Assembly: GCF_009604425.1 (NCBI RefSeq)
Contig: NZ_WEGI01000009.1
Span: 310,001 to 374,000 of the forward strand
Length of the DNA: 64,000 nt
Direction: 5' to 3'
DNA from: Nocardia aurantia
GTDB lineage: Bacteria > Actinomycetota > Actinomycetes > Mycobacteriales > Mycobacteriaceae
Below, one piece after another: positions 44,314-52,772 of this stretch. The notes below the pieces were generated by a model. It was not told where the DNA came from. It did no database searches and was given only the letters and a program-made list of their open reading frames with translations. Each line of letters starts with the position of its first letter. Position 1 is the stretch's first letter. The translations under genes were made by a program, and so were the position numbers.

Positions 44314-44884
44314 GCCGACCATCCAGCGCTATTTGGAGAACGGCTCTATATCTGTGCGCCCTGCTTCCGGTGCCGGCAGTATCAGGCCATTCGGCATCCG
44401 GATTCATCTGTCGGATGAAATCCTGCGTCCGCGATCGAAGGTGATCGACCTCGGCGACCCAGCTCAGATGGACGATCTCTACGAGCGTGAATCGATCGCC
44501 GAATCGCCTTTGGTACTGGAGCCCGGTGACTTCGTTCTCGGTGCTACTGTCGAGGCATTCAAAGTCGACCCGCATCTGGCCTGCAAGTTGGATGGGCGTA
44601 GTACCCTCGCCAGGCTCGGCTTGATGATTCACTGCACGGCCGACACGATCGACAACAACACGGGGTCCCACCGTGCTGTCGTTCTGGAACTCAAGAACAT
44701 ATCCTCCTTCACCATGAAAATTCCGTTCGGCTACGGGATAGGTATGCTGACCTTTTTTCGCGGATCCGAACCTGTGGATCCCGAGGACGAACAATCGCAG
44801 TACGACGATCAGTTGAAAGTGACAGGTCCGAACCTCGCTTTTCCGGCCCCGTTGCTGGGTCGGGAGTATCTTGTACAGTCATGA
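44291..44884 (+). CDS. dCTP deaminase/dUTPase-family protein 3 (Glu present, longer)
   Basis: A 197-residue, more divergent paralogue: DGRSTLARLG (101-110), HCTADTIDN and VLELKNIS with Glu133 at the catalytic position, then FGYGIGMLTFF and a unique C-terminal ~40 residues. It overlaps protein 2 by 23 bp. ATG 44291 abuts a GAGAGG sequence; a TTG at 44300, nine bases beyond it, matches the first residue of the paralogues (LILS versus MILT) and may be the real start. It is the last gene of the cassette. Confidence 0.8.
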   Translation: MKRLILSKPTIQRYLENGSISVRPASGAGSIRPFGIRIHLSDEILRPRSKVIDLGDPAQMDDLYERESIAESPLVLEPGDFVLGATVEAFKVDPHLACKLDGRSTLARLGLMIHCTADTIDNNTGSHRAVVLELKNISSFTMKIPFGYGIGMLTFFRGSEPVDPEDEQSQYDDQLKVTGPNLAFPAPLLGREYLVQS

Positions 44885-44947
44885 TCGACCGGGTGTCTGC
44901 CCGAAGTCCCTGCGAACACAATCCCCCATTTGTGGTACGTCACAGGT

Positions 44948-44993
44948 GCGGCCGGACCTGTGTCAGGTGCACCTGTGGAGCCGGTCCGGCCGC
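44948..44993. terminator. Long hairpin closing the cassette
   Basis: 11-bp perfect arms GCGGCCGGACC (44948-44958) and GGTCCGGCCGC (44983-44993). The loop contains the 12-bp palindrome CAGGTGCACCTG (44964-44975), and an overlapping CACAGGT-N8-ACCTGTG repeat starts at 44941. It is probably a terminator for the cassette; the inner palindrome could also be an operator for the desaturase gene. Confidence 0.6.
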
Positions 44994-45126
44994 CCGCACA
45001 AGGATCGGTTCGCTGCGACATCAGTAGCCTCGCGGTGCTGATACCCTGAGCGGCAGTCGTCGGCGAGCTTTCTCGGGCACGGGTCCGGTTCTCTGTCGCA
45101 TCGAACCACCTTGGGGAAGGGAACGC

Positions 45127-46320
45127 ATGGCCATCGCCCAGGTCGCGGCCTACGCACGTCTCAGTGACGCCCAGATCGCCGCGCTCGGCAGTGAGCTCGA
45201 TGCGATTCGCGGCGATGTCCTGGACGCGCGGGGCTCGCGGGACGCGGTCTACATCCGCCGGACGATCGCCTTCCAGCGCACCCTCGACGTGGCGGCGCGG
45301 CTGCTGATCGCGATGAGCCGGGGCAAACTCGGCTGGGCGGTCGGCACGGCCGGGCTCGCGGTGGCGAAGATCGTCGAGAACATGGAGATCGGCCACAACG
45401 TCAGCCACGGCCAGTGGGACTGGATGAACGATCCCGAAATCCATTCCAGCACTTGGGAATGGGATATGGCGGCGCTGTCCGCCCAGTGGCGGTACGCGCA
45501 CAACTACCGGCACCACGTCTACACGAACGTGCTCGACATGGACGACGACATCGGTTTCGGCGTGATGCGCATGTCCCGGGATCAGCAGTGGCGGCCGTAC
45601 ATGGCGCTGCAACCGTTGCAGAATCTGGTCCTGGCGCTGACCTTCGAATGGGGGATCGCGCTGCACGGGCTCTACTCCGAATTCGAGCGCAGCGGCCCGG
45701 CCGCCCGGGCCGCGCACACGAAGGCGTTCCTCGGCAAGGCGGTCCGGCAGATCGGCAAGGACTATCTGCTGTTCCCGGCGATCAGCGGGCGGCGCTGGCG
45801 GCGGACCCTCGGCGCGGCTGCCACCGCCAACATCGTGCGCAACGTGTGGGCCCACACGGTGATCTTCTGCGGCCATTTCCCCGACGGCGCGGAGAAATTC
45901 ACCGCCGGCGTGGTCGAGGAGGAGACCGAGCACGAGTGGTATCTGCGGCAGTTGCTGGGCAGCGCGAACTTCACGGCCGGACCGGTGCTCGCCTTCCTCA
46001 GCGGCAATCTGTGCTACCAGATCGAGCACCACCTGTTCCCGGAGCTGCCCAGCAACCGCTATGCCGGTGTCGCCGTGCGGGTTCGGGAGCTGTGCGAGAA
46101 GTACGACCTGCCGTACACCAGCGGTTCGCTTCCGCGCCAATACCTTTCGGCGATGCGGACCCTGCACAAACTGGCCGTCCCGAACCGCTGGCTGCGCGCG
46201 ACCTGTGACGATGCCCCCGAAACCGCCTCCGAGCTTCGCGGGACGGCGCCGGGGGATCGTAAACCGTCGCGGCGGAACAATGTACGTACCGCGTGGCGCC
46301 GGGTGCGCGCCCTGGCCTAG
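45127..46320 (+). CDS. Membrane fatty acid desaturase, DesA3-like
   Basis: A 397-residue acyl desaturase resembling mycobacterial stearoyl-CoA delta-9 desaturase DesA3. The three histidine boxes are His90-x3-His94 (GHNVSHGQWDW), His125-x3-His129-His130 (HNYRHH) and QIEHH at 298-302. Hydrophobic segments lie between boxes. The oxidoreductase partner that follows desA3 in mycobacteria is not adjacent here. AAGGGAA precedes the ATG. Its GC-rich codons contrast with the cassette just upstream. Confidence 0.9.
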   Translation: MAIAQVAAYARLSDAQIAALGSELDAIRGDVLDARGSRDAVYIRRTIAFQRTLDVAARLLIAMSRGKLGWAVGTAGLAVAKIVENMEIGHNVSHGQWDWMNDPEIHSSTWEWDMAALSAQWRYAHNYRHHVYTNVLDMDDDIGFGVMRMSRDQQWRPYMALQPLQNLVLALTFEWGIALHGLYSEFERSGPAARAAHTKAFLGKAVRQIGKDYLLFPAISGRRWRRTLGAAATANIVRNVWAHTVIFCGHFPDGAEKFTAGVVEEETEHEWYLRQLLGSANFTAGPVLAFLSGNLCYQIEHHLFPELPSNRYAGVAVRVRELCEKYDLPYTSGSLPRQYLSAMRTLHKLAVPNRWLRATCDDAPETASELRGTAPGDRKPSRRNNVRTAWRRVRALA

Positions 46321-46489
46321 TCGGCGCGGGCCTGCTGCCACAGTTCCGCGATCAGGACGCCGAAGTTCTCGTAGCGGAATCGGTCTGCCCGGCCATGCGC
46401 CGCATGAACGTCGAATCGCGGAATTCGGCGCTGTAGGCCCGAAGGAATTCGTGCCATTCCAAGGCGGTCGACGGCGGGACGACGCTCAT
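46317..46489 (-). pseudogene. Small gene with an apparent one-base frameshift
   Basis: From an ATG at 46489 (GGAG six bases upstream) the frame encodes MSVVPPSTALEWHEFLRAYS... to about MRRMAGQ near 46397. The coding-like pattern then continues in a shifted frame as RFRYENFGVLIAELWQQ and ARAD, stopping at 46317. In its own frame the protein ends after nine unrelated residues. One base appears to be missing. The joined protein would be about 57 residues, function unknown. Confidence 0.45.
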
Positions 46490-46627
46490 GTCCGGCTCCT
46501 CATGACGGCGTACGGCAACGCTCACACCGTAACTCGGGGCTGTGGACGAGCTTGCCGCTGCGGACACTCGGGCCCGAGCGGCATGCTCCTCTGCCGCGGA
46601 TGAGGTCGGCAGCCCGCACCTGTGGCG

Positions 46628-48253
46628 CTAGCGGCTGCGTGCCTTGTTGCCGGTGCGTGAGAACCCCGCCCGGCCGCCGGTGCTGCCCGCGGGCACGACG
46701 CCGTGCCCGCGAGCACTGCGCCGACCGGTGGAATTGCCACCTTCGGTGCGCGGCCGGCCCGCGGAGGTGCCACCCTCGGTGCGCGGCCGGCCCGTGGAGC
46801 CGTTGCCCTCGGTGTGTCGTCGGCTCGTGACGCCGGTACCTTCGGTGCGCCGGCGGCCGTTGGAGCCTTCGGTATGCCGCCGCGTCCCGGAACCGCCGCC
46901 GTCCTCGATTCGCCGCTGGCCGGCGCCGTTGCCTTCGGTGCGCCGGCGGCCGGTGGGCCCGTCGGTCTCGGGCCGGCGGCGCGCGCCGTTCGACCGGCTG
47001 CCGGCGCCGCCGCCCGATCCGTTCTGCCTCGAGCGGCCCGGAGCCGCCGGTTCCGCGGCGACCGGCGCGGCGGCGACGAGCGGGGCGACCTCGCCCACGA
47101 GCCGCGTCACCACCGGCGAATCCACCGGAACACGCTGTGGCGCGGCGTCGATCCCGGCCTTGCGCAGCAGCGCCGTGACATCGCCGCGCTCGGCGGGCAA
47201 CATCAGCGTGACGACGTCACCGGTGCCGCCGGCGCGGGCGGTGCGGCCCGAACGGTGCAGGTACGCCTTGTGTTCCGCGGGCGGATCGACGTGCACGACC
47301 AGTTCGACGTTCTCCACGTGCACGCCCCGGGCGGCGACGTCGGTGGCGACCAGCACCCGCGCGGTACCGGCCGAGAACATCGCCAGGTTCCGATCGCGGG
47401 CGTTCTGGGCGAGGTTGCCGTGCAGATCGACGGCGGGAATGCCCGCCGCGGTCAGTTGCTTCGCCAGCTTGCGCGCCTGATGTTTGGTGCGGGTGAACAG
47501 GATTCGCCGGCCGGACCCGGAGGCCAGGCGTTGCACGAGCACCTTCTTGGAGGTGGCGTCGGCGGTCTCCAGGACATGATGGGTCATCGTCGCGACCGGC
47601 ACGTCCGCCTCGCCCGCCGAATGCCGGACGGCGTTCGGCAGGAAGCGGGTGACGAGCCGGTTGACGCTCTTGTCCAGCGTGGCCGAGAACAGCAGCCGCT
47701 GGCCGCCCGCCGGGGTGGCCGTCAGGATCCGGGTGACCGCGGGCAGGAAGCCGAGATCGGCCATGTGGTCGGCCTCGTCGATCACCGTGATCGCGACGTC
47801 GTCCAGCGACACCAGCCGCTGTCCGATGAGGTCCTCGAGGCGGCCCGGGCACGCGACGACGATGTCGACACCGCGCCGCAGCGCGCGCACCTGCCGGGAC
47901 TGCGGCACTCCACCGAAAATTGTGGCGACCGTCATACCGAATTCCTCGGCCAGCGGCTCCAGCGCCGTGGCGATCTGCACGGCAAGTTCGCGGGTCGGTG
48001 CCAGCACCAGACCGATCGGCCGGTTCGGTGCGGCCCGCCCGGCGTCGGCGAGGCGGTCGATCATCGGGATACTGAAGGCGAGCGTCTTACCGCTGCCGGT
48101 GCGGCCGCGGCCGAGCAGGTCCCGGCCGGCCAGCGAATCGGGCAGGGTATCGGACTGGATCGGGAAGGGGGCCGTGATACCCGTGCGTTCGAGGGCCCGA
48201 ACCAAGGGTGCGCGGACGCCGAGCACGGCGAACGAGGGGGAATCTGAGTCCAT
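46628..48253 (-). CDS. DEAD-box RNA helicase with repetitive C-terminal tail
   Basis: A 541-residue ATP-dependent RNA helicase of the RhlE/CsdA kind: Q motif TAPFPIQSDTLP, Walker A GRTGSGKT (50-57), APTRELA, DEAD at 159-162, LLFSAT, and the second-domain motifs VLVATDVAARGVHV and HRSGRTARAG. The last ~110 residues are seven to eight degenerate copies of RRxTEGxG, a basic Gly/Arg tail likely to bind RNA. The start is ATG 48253. Such helicases act in cold shock and ribosome assembly. Confidence 0.92.
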   Translation of the reverse strand: MDSDSPSFAVLGVRAPLVRALERTGITAPFPIQSDTLPDSLAGRDLLGRGRTGSGKTLAFSIPMIDRLADAGRAAPNRPIGLVLAPTRELAVQIATALEPLAEEFGMTVATIFGGVPQSRQVRALRRGVDIVVACPGRLEDLIGQRLVSLDDVAITVIDEADHMADLGFLPAVTRILTATPAGGQRLLFSATLDKSVNRLVTRFLPNAVRHSAGEADVPVATMTHHVLETADATSKKVLVQRLASGSGRRILFTRTKHQARKLAKQLTAAGIPAVDLHGNLAQNARDRNLAMFSAGTARVLVATDVAARGVHVENVELVVHVDPPAEHKAYLHRSGRTARAGGTGDVVTLMLPAERGDVTALLRKAGIDAAPQRVPVDSPVVTRLVGEVAPLVAAAPVAAEPAAPGRSRQNGSGGGAGSRSNGARRRPETDGPTGRRRTEGNGAGQRRIEDGGGSGTRRHTEGSNGRRRTEGTGVTSRRHTEGNGSTGRPRTEGGTSAGRPRTEGGNSTGRRSARGHGVVPAGSTGGRAGFSRTGNKARSR

Positions 48254-48898
48254 GTCTGTGGGTAGTGCCTTTCGGGCATCGGGTGGTGCCACCGCCGGCC
48301 GCGGACGCGGGTCCGCGCCGGGGGCACGAGAGGGCGAGATTGCCGGAGGGCAAAATCGATCGCCGTAGGAAACGCGCTGCAGTGACAGCTCAGCGAACCA
48401 TCGTGTTGCGTGTAGCTTACCGCACCGGGGCCGGTACGGCCTGTGTGGGCCCGCCCCGGCCATGTCGTCCAGGCTCCGATCCGCCCGTGCCCCGCCGGTC
48501 ACCGGGCCGAATCGGCCGTCCGCCGCCGCCCAGGCGTCTCATGTTTCACCGGCGCGATAGCCCTTGCCGGCATCGAGACGGCCGTGCACTACGGCGATCG
48601 ACCGCCCGATGGATTCGTGTGCGCCGGCCGGTATCCGGCGCGGAGCAGGTGGCCCGCCACCGGCCTGTTCCAGAAGTCGCCGACCATGCCGAACCTGCGG
48701 ATCGAGATGGGCACCTACAACAGCACTCCCGCGCTGGCCGCCCAACTCGAAGGCGTCTGTCTGATGGAGATCACCGACGGTAGGATCGCGACCTTCCACG
48801 CCATCCGCAACTCGGACAAACTGGTCGCGTCGGCGGTGCCGCGCCGAATCGGCAGGTGGCGCGGAAAGCGCTGGGCGAGTGACACTTTCGGCGGCAGG
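48254..48898. other. Intergenic region with a gene remnant
   Basis: 645 bp between the helicase and TetR genes, both on the minus strand. The only coding-like segment is the plus-strand fragment at 48665-48829; no intact gene is supported. Confidence 0.55.
48665..48829 (+). pseudogene. Remnant of a sigma factor-type SnoaL C-terminal domain
   Basis: The frame reads MPNLRIEMGTYNSTPALAAQ, then LEGVCLMEITDGRIATFHAI and RNSDKLVAS. The DGRI...xRNxDKL ending is characteristic of the C-terminal domain of SigJ/SigG-like ECF sigma factors. There is no start codon with a ribosome site and no sigma region 2 or 4 upstream, so only a relic remains. Confidence 0.45.
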
Positions 48899-49504
48899 CT
48901 ACGTTCCGGCGGCTGTCGGGTCCCGGCGCAGCCCGGCCAGCATCAGGCCGACCACGCGGCGGACGTCGTAGCGCGGGTCCTTGCCCGCGCCGACGCAGAG
49001 GTTGCCGACCGCGTACATGAGCTCGAAGGCCGTTGTGCCGGAACCGATCTCACCGGAGGCGGCGGCCGCGTCGAGCAGGTCGGCGCAGACCGGCGCCAGG
49101 CGTTCCAGGAACCAGCGGTGCAGGTCCGCGAAGGTCGCGTCGTCGGAGTGCAGTGCCGCGGCGAGGCCGTGTTTGGTGACGAGGAAATCGACGAACAGAT
49201 CGATCCACCGGACCAGCGCGGCGTACGGGGAGTCGCCGGCCGCGAGCAGCGCGGGGCCGGCCGCGGCGCATTCCTCGACCTGATGCCGGTAGACGGCGAC
49301 GATCAGCTCGGCTCGGGTCGGGAAGGCGCGGTAGATCGTGCCGACGCCGACACCGGCGCGGGCCGCGATATCGCGCACCGGCGCGTCGACGCCGGAGGCC
49401 ACGAAGGCCGCGGCGGCGGCCTTCAGCAGCGTTTCGTCGTTGCGGCGGGCGTCGACGCGCTTGCGTGCGCGTGCCCCGGCCGTTCCGCTCTCCGTGTCCG
49501 CCAC
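48899..49504 (-). CDS. TetR-family regulator
   Basis: A 201-residue regulator with the HTH VRDIAARAGVGVGTIYRAFPTRAEL (split at ~42-66) and a C-terminal domain of the TetR_C_SACE-like kind (FLERLAPVCADLLDAAAA). The GTG start follows GGAGGT by about 10 nt. Two perfect tandem operators lie in the divergent promoter shared with the hydrolase at 49653. Confidence 0.9.
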   Translation of the reverse strand: MADTESGTAGARARKRVDARRNDETLLKAAAAAFVASGVDAPVRDIAARAGVGVGTIYRAFPTRAELIVAVYRHQVEECAAAGPALLAAGDSPYAALVRWIDLFVDFLVTKHGLAAALHSDDATFADLHRWFLERLAPVCADLLDAAAASGEIGSGTTAFELMYAVGNLCVGAGKDPRYDVRRVVGLMLAGLRRDPTAAGT

Positions 49505-49537
49505 CGTTGTGTTACCTCCATCACGCCGTCGACAATC

Positions 49538-49579
49538 CGGAACTGTGTTCCGTATTATCAATTTCGGAACATGGTTCCG
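49538..49579. promoter_or_regulatory. Two tandem identical operators
   Basis: CGGAAC-TGT-GTTCCG (49538-49552) and CGGAAC-ATG-GTTCCG (49565-49579) are both perfect 15-bp palindromes with the same arms, 27 bp apart. They lie between the TetR gene (start 49504) and the divergent hydrolase gene. Confidence 0.82.
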
Positions 49580-49652
49580 TTTCAAGGATCGCACATCCGG
49601 CCCCGCCCGTCGGGGCGTGGATGACCGACCAGTCCTGTTCGAGGAGAATCCC

Positions 49653-50591
49653 ATGAATCAGTCCGATGGTGTCATCGTCTCGGTGCGCCCGGTGCCGCTG
49701 CCCGCCTCCGGTCGCGGCACCGAGTTGCGCGTCCGGATCTCGGCCCCGGTCGGCGGCACCGACCTGCCGATCCTGTTGTTCTCGCACGGTTTCGGCCAGT
49801 CCCTGGACAGCTATGCGCCGCTCGCGGACTTCTGGGCCGCGCACGGCTTCGTCGTCGTGCAGCCCACCCACCTCGATTCGGCGACGCTGGGCCTGACCCC
49901 CGACGATCCCCGCTATCCGGACATCTGGCGGATCCGGGTGCGTGACCTCGGCGCGATCCTCGACCGGCTGGACCTCGTCGAGGCCGCGGTACCGGGCCTG
50001 GCGGGGCGGGTGGATCGGGATCGGGTCGTCGCGGCCGGGCACTCCTGGGGCGCTCAGACGGTGAGCATGCTGCTCGGCGCGCGTGTGCTCGACGCGGCGG
50101 GCGTGGCCGGCGAGTCCGTGCGCGATCCCCGGATCCGGGCCGGTGTCCTGCTCGCCGTGCCGGGTACGGGCGGGGACGACCTGACCCCGTTCGCCGCCGA
50201 GAACTTCCCGTTCATGAGCCCGGACTTCACCGGGATGACCACGCCCGCGCTGGTGGTCGCGGGCGACGCGGATCAGTCGCAGCTCAGCGTGCGCGGTCCG
50301 GACTGGTTCACCGACGCCTACCGCCTGAGCCCCGGCACCGAAAGCCTGCTCACCCTGTTCGGTGCGGAGCACTCGCTGGGCGGGATCAGCGGTTACGCCG
50401 TCACCGAGACCACGGACGAGAACCCGGACCGGGTCGCCCTGATCCAGCGCCTCACCCTGGCCTACCTGCGCAGCGCGATCGATCCCGCCGACGCGGGATG
50501 GGCGGTGGCGCAGCATGATCCGGCGAGCATCGCCGCACTGGGCCGGATCGAATCGAAGCGGCCCGCCGCTACCGTTGGCTCGGTGCGCTAG
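49653..50591 (+). CDS. Chlorophyllase/PAF-acetylhydrolase-like alpha/beta hydrolase
   Basis: A 312-residue hydrolase: LPILLFSHGFGQSLDSY (~37-53), nucleophile Ser in AAGHSWGAQT (~129-138), Asp in VAGDADQSQ and His in GAEHSLGG. Preceded by GAGGAG. It is probably under control of the divergent TetR. It overlaps the convergent LysR gene by 4 bp at the stops. Confidence 0.87.
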   Translation: MNQSDGVIVSVRPVPLPASGRGTELRVRISAPVGGTDLPILLFSHGFGQSLDSYAPLADFWAAHGFVVVQPTHLDSATLGLTPDDPRYPDIWRIRVRDLGAILDRLDLVEAAVPGLAGRVDRDRVVAAGHSWGAQTVSMLLGARVLDAAGVAGESVRDPRIRAGVLLAVPGTGGDDLTPFAAENFPFMSPDFTGMTTPALVVAGDADQSQLSVRGPDWFTDAYRLSPGTESLLTLFGAEHSLGGISGYAVTETTDENPDRVALIQRLTLAYLRSAIDPADAGWAVAQHDPASIAALGRIESKRPAATVGSVR

Positions 50592-51484
50592 CGAACCCGT
50601 TGCGCCCCCGCGTCTTCCGGGCCGCCGACCAGTTGGAGGAAGGCCGCGGCCGCGGGGGAGGGGCGGCGTTCGCTCCAGATCAGATGCTCCACCCGGGTGG
50701 GTGGGTCGCGCAGCGGGATCGGTTGCACGCCGGGCAGTTCGGCGGCGAACGAGGCCGGCAGCATGCCGACGCCCAGCCCCAGCCGGACCAACTGTGCGAT
50801 CAGCTCCGGGGCCGACACCTCGAAGGCGACCTCACGGGCGACCCCGGCTGCGGCGAACGCCTCGTCCGACTGGGCCCGCCCGGCCGCACCGGCCGGGAAG
50901 TCGACGAGCATCTCCCGCGACAGCCGCCGCAGATCCACGTCGGGCTCGTCGGCGAGCGGATGACCGGGGGCGACCACCGCGATCAACTCGCCCCACGCCA
51001 GCACCCGGCCGCTCACCCCCTTCGGCCGGCCGCTGCGCGGTAGCCCGAGGAATCCGATGTCCAGCTCGCCCTGGCGCACCCGCTCGATCAGCTCGTCGCT
51101 GGACCCGGCCCGCAACGTCACCCGGACCTGCGGGTGCCGGGAGTGGAAGTCCCGCAACAGGTTCGGGATGTCGACCGCGGTGACGGTCGGGATCGCGCCG
51201 ATCGCCAGCCGGCCGCGGATCTCCCCGGAAACCGCAGCCACCTCGGCCCGGGCCCGATCCGCGGCGTCCAGCGCCTGCCGGGCCGCGGGCAGGAACGCCG
51301 CACCGGCCGGCGTGAGCCGCACCCATCGGCTGGTGCGATCGAACAGCCGCACCCCGAGTTCCCTTTCCAGCCGGGCGATCTGATGGCTCAGCGCGGACTG
51401 GACCACCCGGCAGCGCTCGGCCGCGCGGGTGAAATTCGCCGTCTCCGCGACCGCGACCACATAGCGCATCTGCTGCAGCTCCAT
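50588..51484 (-). CDS. LysR-family regulator
   Basis: A 298-residue regulator. The N-terminal HTH is MELQQMRYVVAVAETANFTRAAERC... with SALSHQIARLERELGVRLFDR (split), followed by the periplasmic-binding-like effector domain (GRLAIGAIPTVTAVDIPNLL). It is divergent from an MFS gene with a 15-bp palindrome of LysR type between them; that transporter is the probable target. Confidence 0.92.
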   Translation of the reverse strand: MELQQMRYVVAVAETANFTRAAERCRVVQSALSHQIARLERELGVRLFDRTSRWVRLTPAGAAFLPAARQALDAADRARAEVAAVSGEIRGRLAIGAIPTVTAVDIPNLLRDFHSRHPQVRVTLRAGSSDELIERVRQGELDIGFLGLPRSGRPKGVSGRVLAWGELIAVVAPGHPLADEPDVDLRRLSREMLVDFPAGAAGRAQSDEAFAAAGVAREVAFEVSAPELIAQLVRLGLGVGMLPASFAAELPGVQPIPLRDPPTRVEHLIWSERRPSPAAAAFLQLVGGPEDAGAQRVR

Positions 51485-51490
51485 CCGGCA

Positions 51491-51505
51491 ATCGTGAATC
51501 ACGAT
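51491..51505. promoter_or_regulatory. LysR-type box
   Basis: ATCGTG-AAT-CACGAT, a perfect 15-bp palindrome containing the T-N11-A pattern, directly upstream of the LysR start and 59 bp before the MFS start. Confidence 0.65.
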
Positions 51506-51563
51506 CGTTGAGCTGACAAATATGCGTTGGACTCATGGATCCGGCGGCCGGAGGCTGAGGGGC

Positions 51564-52772
51564 ATGACCGCGACTACCACCACCGAACCGAATCCTTCGA
51601 GTGTCCGGGCCTGGCTCGGCGTCGCCGCACTGACCGCGAGCCTGTTCGTCTTCCTCACCACCGAATTGATGCCCGTGGGCATCCTCACCCCGATCGGATC
51701 CAGTCTCGGCATCTCGGTCGGCACGGCCGGCTGGATGGTCACCCTCTACGGGGTCTCGGCCGGGCTGGGCGTGCCGTTCGTAGTGGCCTGGACCCGGCGC
51801 CTCGACCGGCGGGTGCTGCTGTCCGCGCTGCTGGCGATCCTGACCCTGGGCAACCTGATCACCTCGATCGCGCCAACCTTCCCGCTGGTATTGGCCACAC
51901 GACTGGTCATGGGATTCGCCAACGGCGCGTTCTGGGCCATCGGCGTGAGCATCGCGATGCGCATCGTGCCGCCGCGGCAGTCCGGCCGGGCGGCCGCGGT
52001 CGTGATGTCCGGCATCTCCATCGCGACGGTCGCGGGTATTCCGTTGGGCGCCTTCATCGAGAACCTCATCGGCTGGCGCCTCACCTTCCTCCTCTGGAGC
52101 GGTCTGTCCGCGCTGGTCCTCGTGACGGTCGCGGTGCTGCTGCCGGCGCTGCCCTCGGACAACGCGGTACCCGTGCGGGAGGTCTTCGGCCTGGCCGTGC
52201 GCAATGTGCCACTGCGACTGGTGATGATCACCATCGTGCTGTTCGTGCTCGGGCAGTTCGGGGCGTACACGTTCATCCGCCCGTTCCTGGAGCACCGGGC
52301 GGCCGCGGGACCCGGTTATGTCACCGCCGCGCTGATGGTCTACGGCGCCGGCGGCGCGATCGGCAATTTCGTCGCCGGGCACACCCTGACAACCCACCTG
52401 CGCGCCAGTTTCGTCGCCGCCTGCTGCGGGCTGGTGGTGTCGCTGTCGCTGCTGCTCGCGATCGGGCACGGCCGGATCGTGCCGATGGTCCTGTTGTTCG
52501 GCTGGGGTGTCGCGTTCGGCGCCTGGCAGTTGTGCCAGGTGAACATCACGCTCGCCGCGGCGCCGGAGACCTTCGAGGCCGCGATGTCGTTGAACACGTT
52601 GGCGTACAACACATCCATCGCGGCCGGCGCGTTCGCCGGTGGGCTGTTCGCGGACCGGCTGGGTGTCACGGCTGTGCTGTGGTTCGGCGTGGTCCTGACC
52701 ACGGCCGCGTTGCTGCTCATCCTCGGCACCGGCCGGTGGGCTCCGTCGCGGCAGCGGCCCGCGAACGCGTGA
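51564..52772 (+). CDS. MFS transporter, DHA1 (12-TM) type
   Basis: A 402-residue efflux protein. TM1 carries LFVFLTTELMPVGILTPI, close to the CynX/AraJ-like branch. Motif C-like GIPLGAFIENLIGWRLTF lies near the middle and about 12 hydrophobic segments are present. GAGGGG precedes the ATG. It is divergent from the LysR regulator. Confidence 0.9.
   Translation: MTATTTTEPNPSSVRAWLGVAALTASLFVFLTTELMPVGILTPIGSSLGISVGTAGWMVTLYGVSAGLGVPFVVAWTRRLDRRVLLSALLAILTLGNLITSIAPTFPLVLATRLVMGFANGAFWAIGVSIAMRIVPPRQSGRAAAVVMSGISIATVAGIPLGAFIENLIGWRLTFLLWSGLSALVLVTVAVLLPALPSDNAVPVREVFGLAVRNVPLRLVMITIVLFVLGQFGAYTFIRPFLEHRAAAGPGYVTAALMVYGAGGAIGNFVAGHTLTTHLRASFVAACCGLVVSLSLLLAIGHGRIVPMVLLFGWGVAFGAWQLCQVNITLAAAPETFEAAMSLNTLAYNTSIAAGAFAGGLFADRLGVTAVLWFGVVLTTAALLLILGTGRWAPSRQRPANA

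Noticed and set aside
40615..44884. Prophage fragment or biosynthetic nucleotide operon
   Set aside because: No phage structural, integrase or replication gene is nearby. A TIR fusion and three Dcd paralogues, one lacking the catalytic Glu, are not expected in housekeeping nucleotide synthesis.
46628..46990. CRISPR-like or tandem-repeat array
   Set aside because: The repeats are in frame, encode RRxTEG units, lack spacers and belong to the helicase tail.
46644..48247. Plus-strand frames over the helicase repeats
   Set aside because: Open only because of the GC-rich repeat; the helicase motifs are all on the minus strand.
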